Origin: Metabacillus rhizolycopersici
GTDB lineage: Bacteria; Bacillota; Bacilli; Bacillales; Bacillaceae
Length of the DNA: 64,000 bases
NCBI RefSeq assembly: GCF_020075705.1
Contig: NZ_JAIQUM010000007.1
Coordinates: forward strand, 62,001 to 126,000
Direction of reading: 5' to 3'
Shown here: piece by piece, positions 63,540 through 64,000 of the stretch
Numbering within the stretch: the stretch's first letter is position 1
Layout of the letters: the number at the start of each line of letters is the position of its first letter
Notes under the pieces: generated by a model
What the model was told of the DNA's origin: nothing
The model's database searches: none
What the model saw: only the letters and a program-made list of their open reading frames with translations
Translations under genes and position numbers: made by a program

Positions 63540-64000
63540 CTACACCTCCAATTTTGGCAATGTAAAAGTAAAAGTTGAACCATTTCCTTCAACGCTTTCC
63601 AGGGTTATGTCACCATCATGATGTTCAACTATTCGCTTTGCAATTGATAGTCCTAGACCAGATCCACCAGTTTTACGATTTCTCGTTTTATCTACACGAT
63701 ATAATCGATCAAAAACATGAGCTTGAGCTTCAAATGGTATTCCTATTCCTTTATCTGTCACACTAATGCTCACACCTTTTTTCCATTCTTTCAGCTCTAC
63801 TTTAATTTGATTATCGCTATATTTTTTGGCATTATCTAACAAAATAATTAATAATTGAACAAAGCTCTGTTCATGTATATTCATATGAATCTCGCGTTGT
63901 TCATTTTTCAAATGAATCTCATGCTTATAAGCTTGTTGTAATCGATGAATCGTCTCCTCGACGATTGGGACAATGTTGACTGTATTTTTTTCATTTTCAA
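63540..64000 (-). CDS. Sensor histidine kinase, C-terminal part (5' end beyond window)
   Basis: The frame is open to the right edge. The visible 153 residues are the ATP-binding catalytic domain: N box LLIILLDNAKKYS, G1 box VTDKGIGIP, F box DRLYRVDKTR, G2 box GGSGLGLSIAKRIVEHHDG, and the closing GSTFTFTLP. The His-containing dimerisation domain and sensor lie outside. It is immediately upstream of the PepSY gene, and a response regulator gene is expected further out. It resembles YkoH/CssS-type kinases. Confidence 0.93.
   Translation of the reverse strand, partial: ENEKNTVNIVPIVEETIHRLQQAYKHEIHLKNEQREIHMNIHEQSFVQLLIILLDNAKKYSDNQIKVELKEWKKGVSISVTDKGIGIPFEAQAHVFDRLYRVDKTRNRKTGGSGLGLSIAKRIVEHHDGDITLESVEGNGSTFTFTLPKLEV

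Overview
The window is chromosomal DNA from an AT-rich, endospore-forming Bacillaceae bacterium, species not determined. This rests on strong AGGAGG-type ribosome binding sites, sigma-A and sigma-54 promoter sequences, and a gene backbone that matches the yfk-yfl-yfm part of the Bacillus subtilis chromosome: yfkAB, yfkD, yfkE, yfkF, yfkH, yfkI, yfkJ, yfkK, nos and yfmR. I see no rRNA, tRNA, CRISPR array, prophage or plasmid replication gene.

Layout. 1-4224: a sigma-54 controlled 3-hydroxybutyrate module (GntP permease, PAS/AAA+ activator, 3-hydroxybutyrate dehydrogenase). 4541-9134: hydroxyacid dehydrogenase, a small SE1561-like protein, the radical SAM protein YfkAB, old yellow enzyme NamA and a MarR regulator. 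9258-14341: an aminoacyl-aminohydrolase (AbgB-like) and an MFS anion symporter, divergent from a GAF/PucR-type activator. 14424-15826: a graveyard of gene fragments (MFS sugar porter, AraC, GntR). 15904-25871: the yfk backbone (YfkD, YczE, Ca2+/H+ antiporter YfkE, OsmC, YfkF, YfkH-I-J, YfkK), several tiny genes and an alanine/glycine symporter. 26148-28880: hydrolase, lipoprotein, DUF1992 protein and a broken GPH symporter. 29117-33311: glpP-glpK-glpD with a GlpP-type leader terminator before glpD but no glpF. 33392-39909: a TRAP transporter, a GH31 glycosidase and a divergent LacI repressor with a paired palindromic operator, ending at an IS630 remnant. 40285-48536: bacterial NO synthase, ABC-F factor YfmR, a GntR/ABC operon and a YogA-like oxidoreductase. 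48778-50699: a tandem glycine riboswitch and the symporter it controls. 50753-52112: a pseudogene-bearing segment bounded by inverted repeats. 52130-57605: a heterodimeric ABC exporter and chromate transporter ChrA. 58577-62579: a binding-protein ABC importer. 62729-64000: a PepSY protein and the end of a sensor kinase.

Four dispersed intergenic repeat families (R1 to R4 here) interrupt the backbone. R1 is the most informative: at least nine copies share fixed ends but carry different central arms. In several of the full-length copies those arms still pair, which points to a conserved structure rather than a conserved sequence.

How the genes work together: most modules are catabolic, pairing uptake with an enzyme and a local regulator (3-hydroxybutyrate, aminoacyl compounds, glycerol, an unknown acidic alpha-glycoside, glycine). 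The most unusual pairing is the TRAP transporter with a cytoplasmic GH31 glycosidase.
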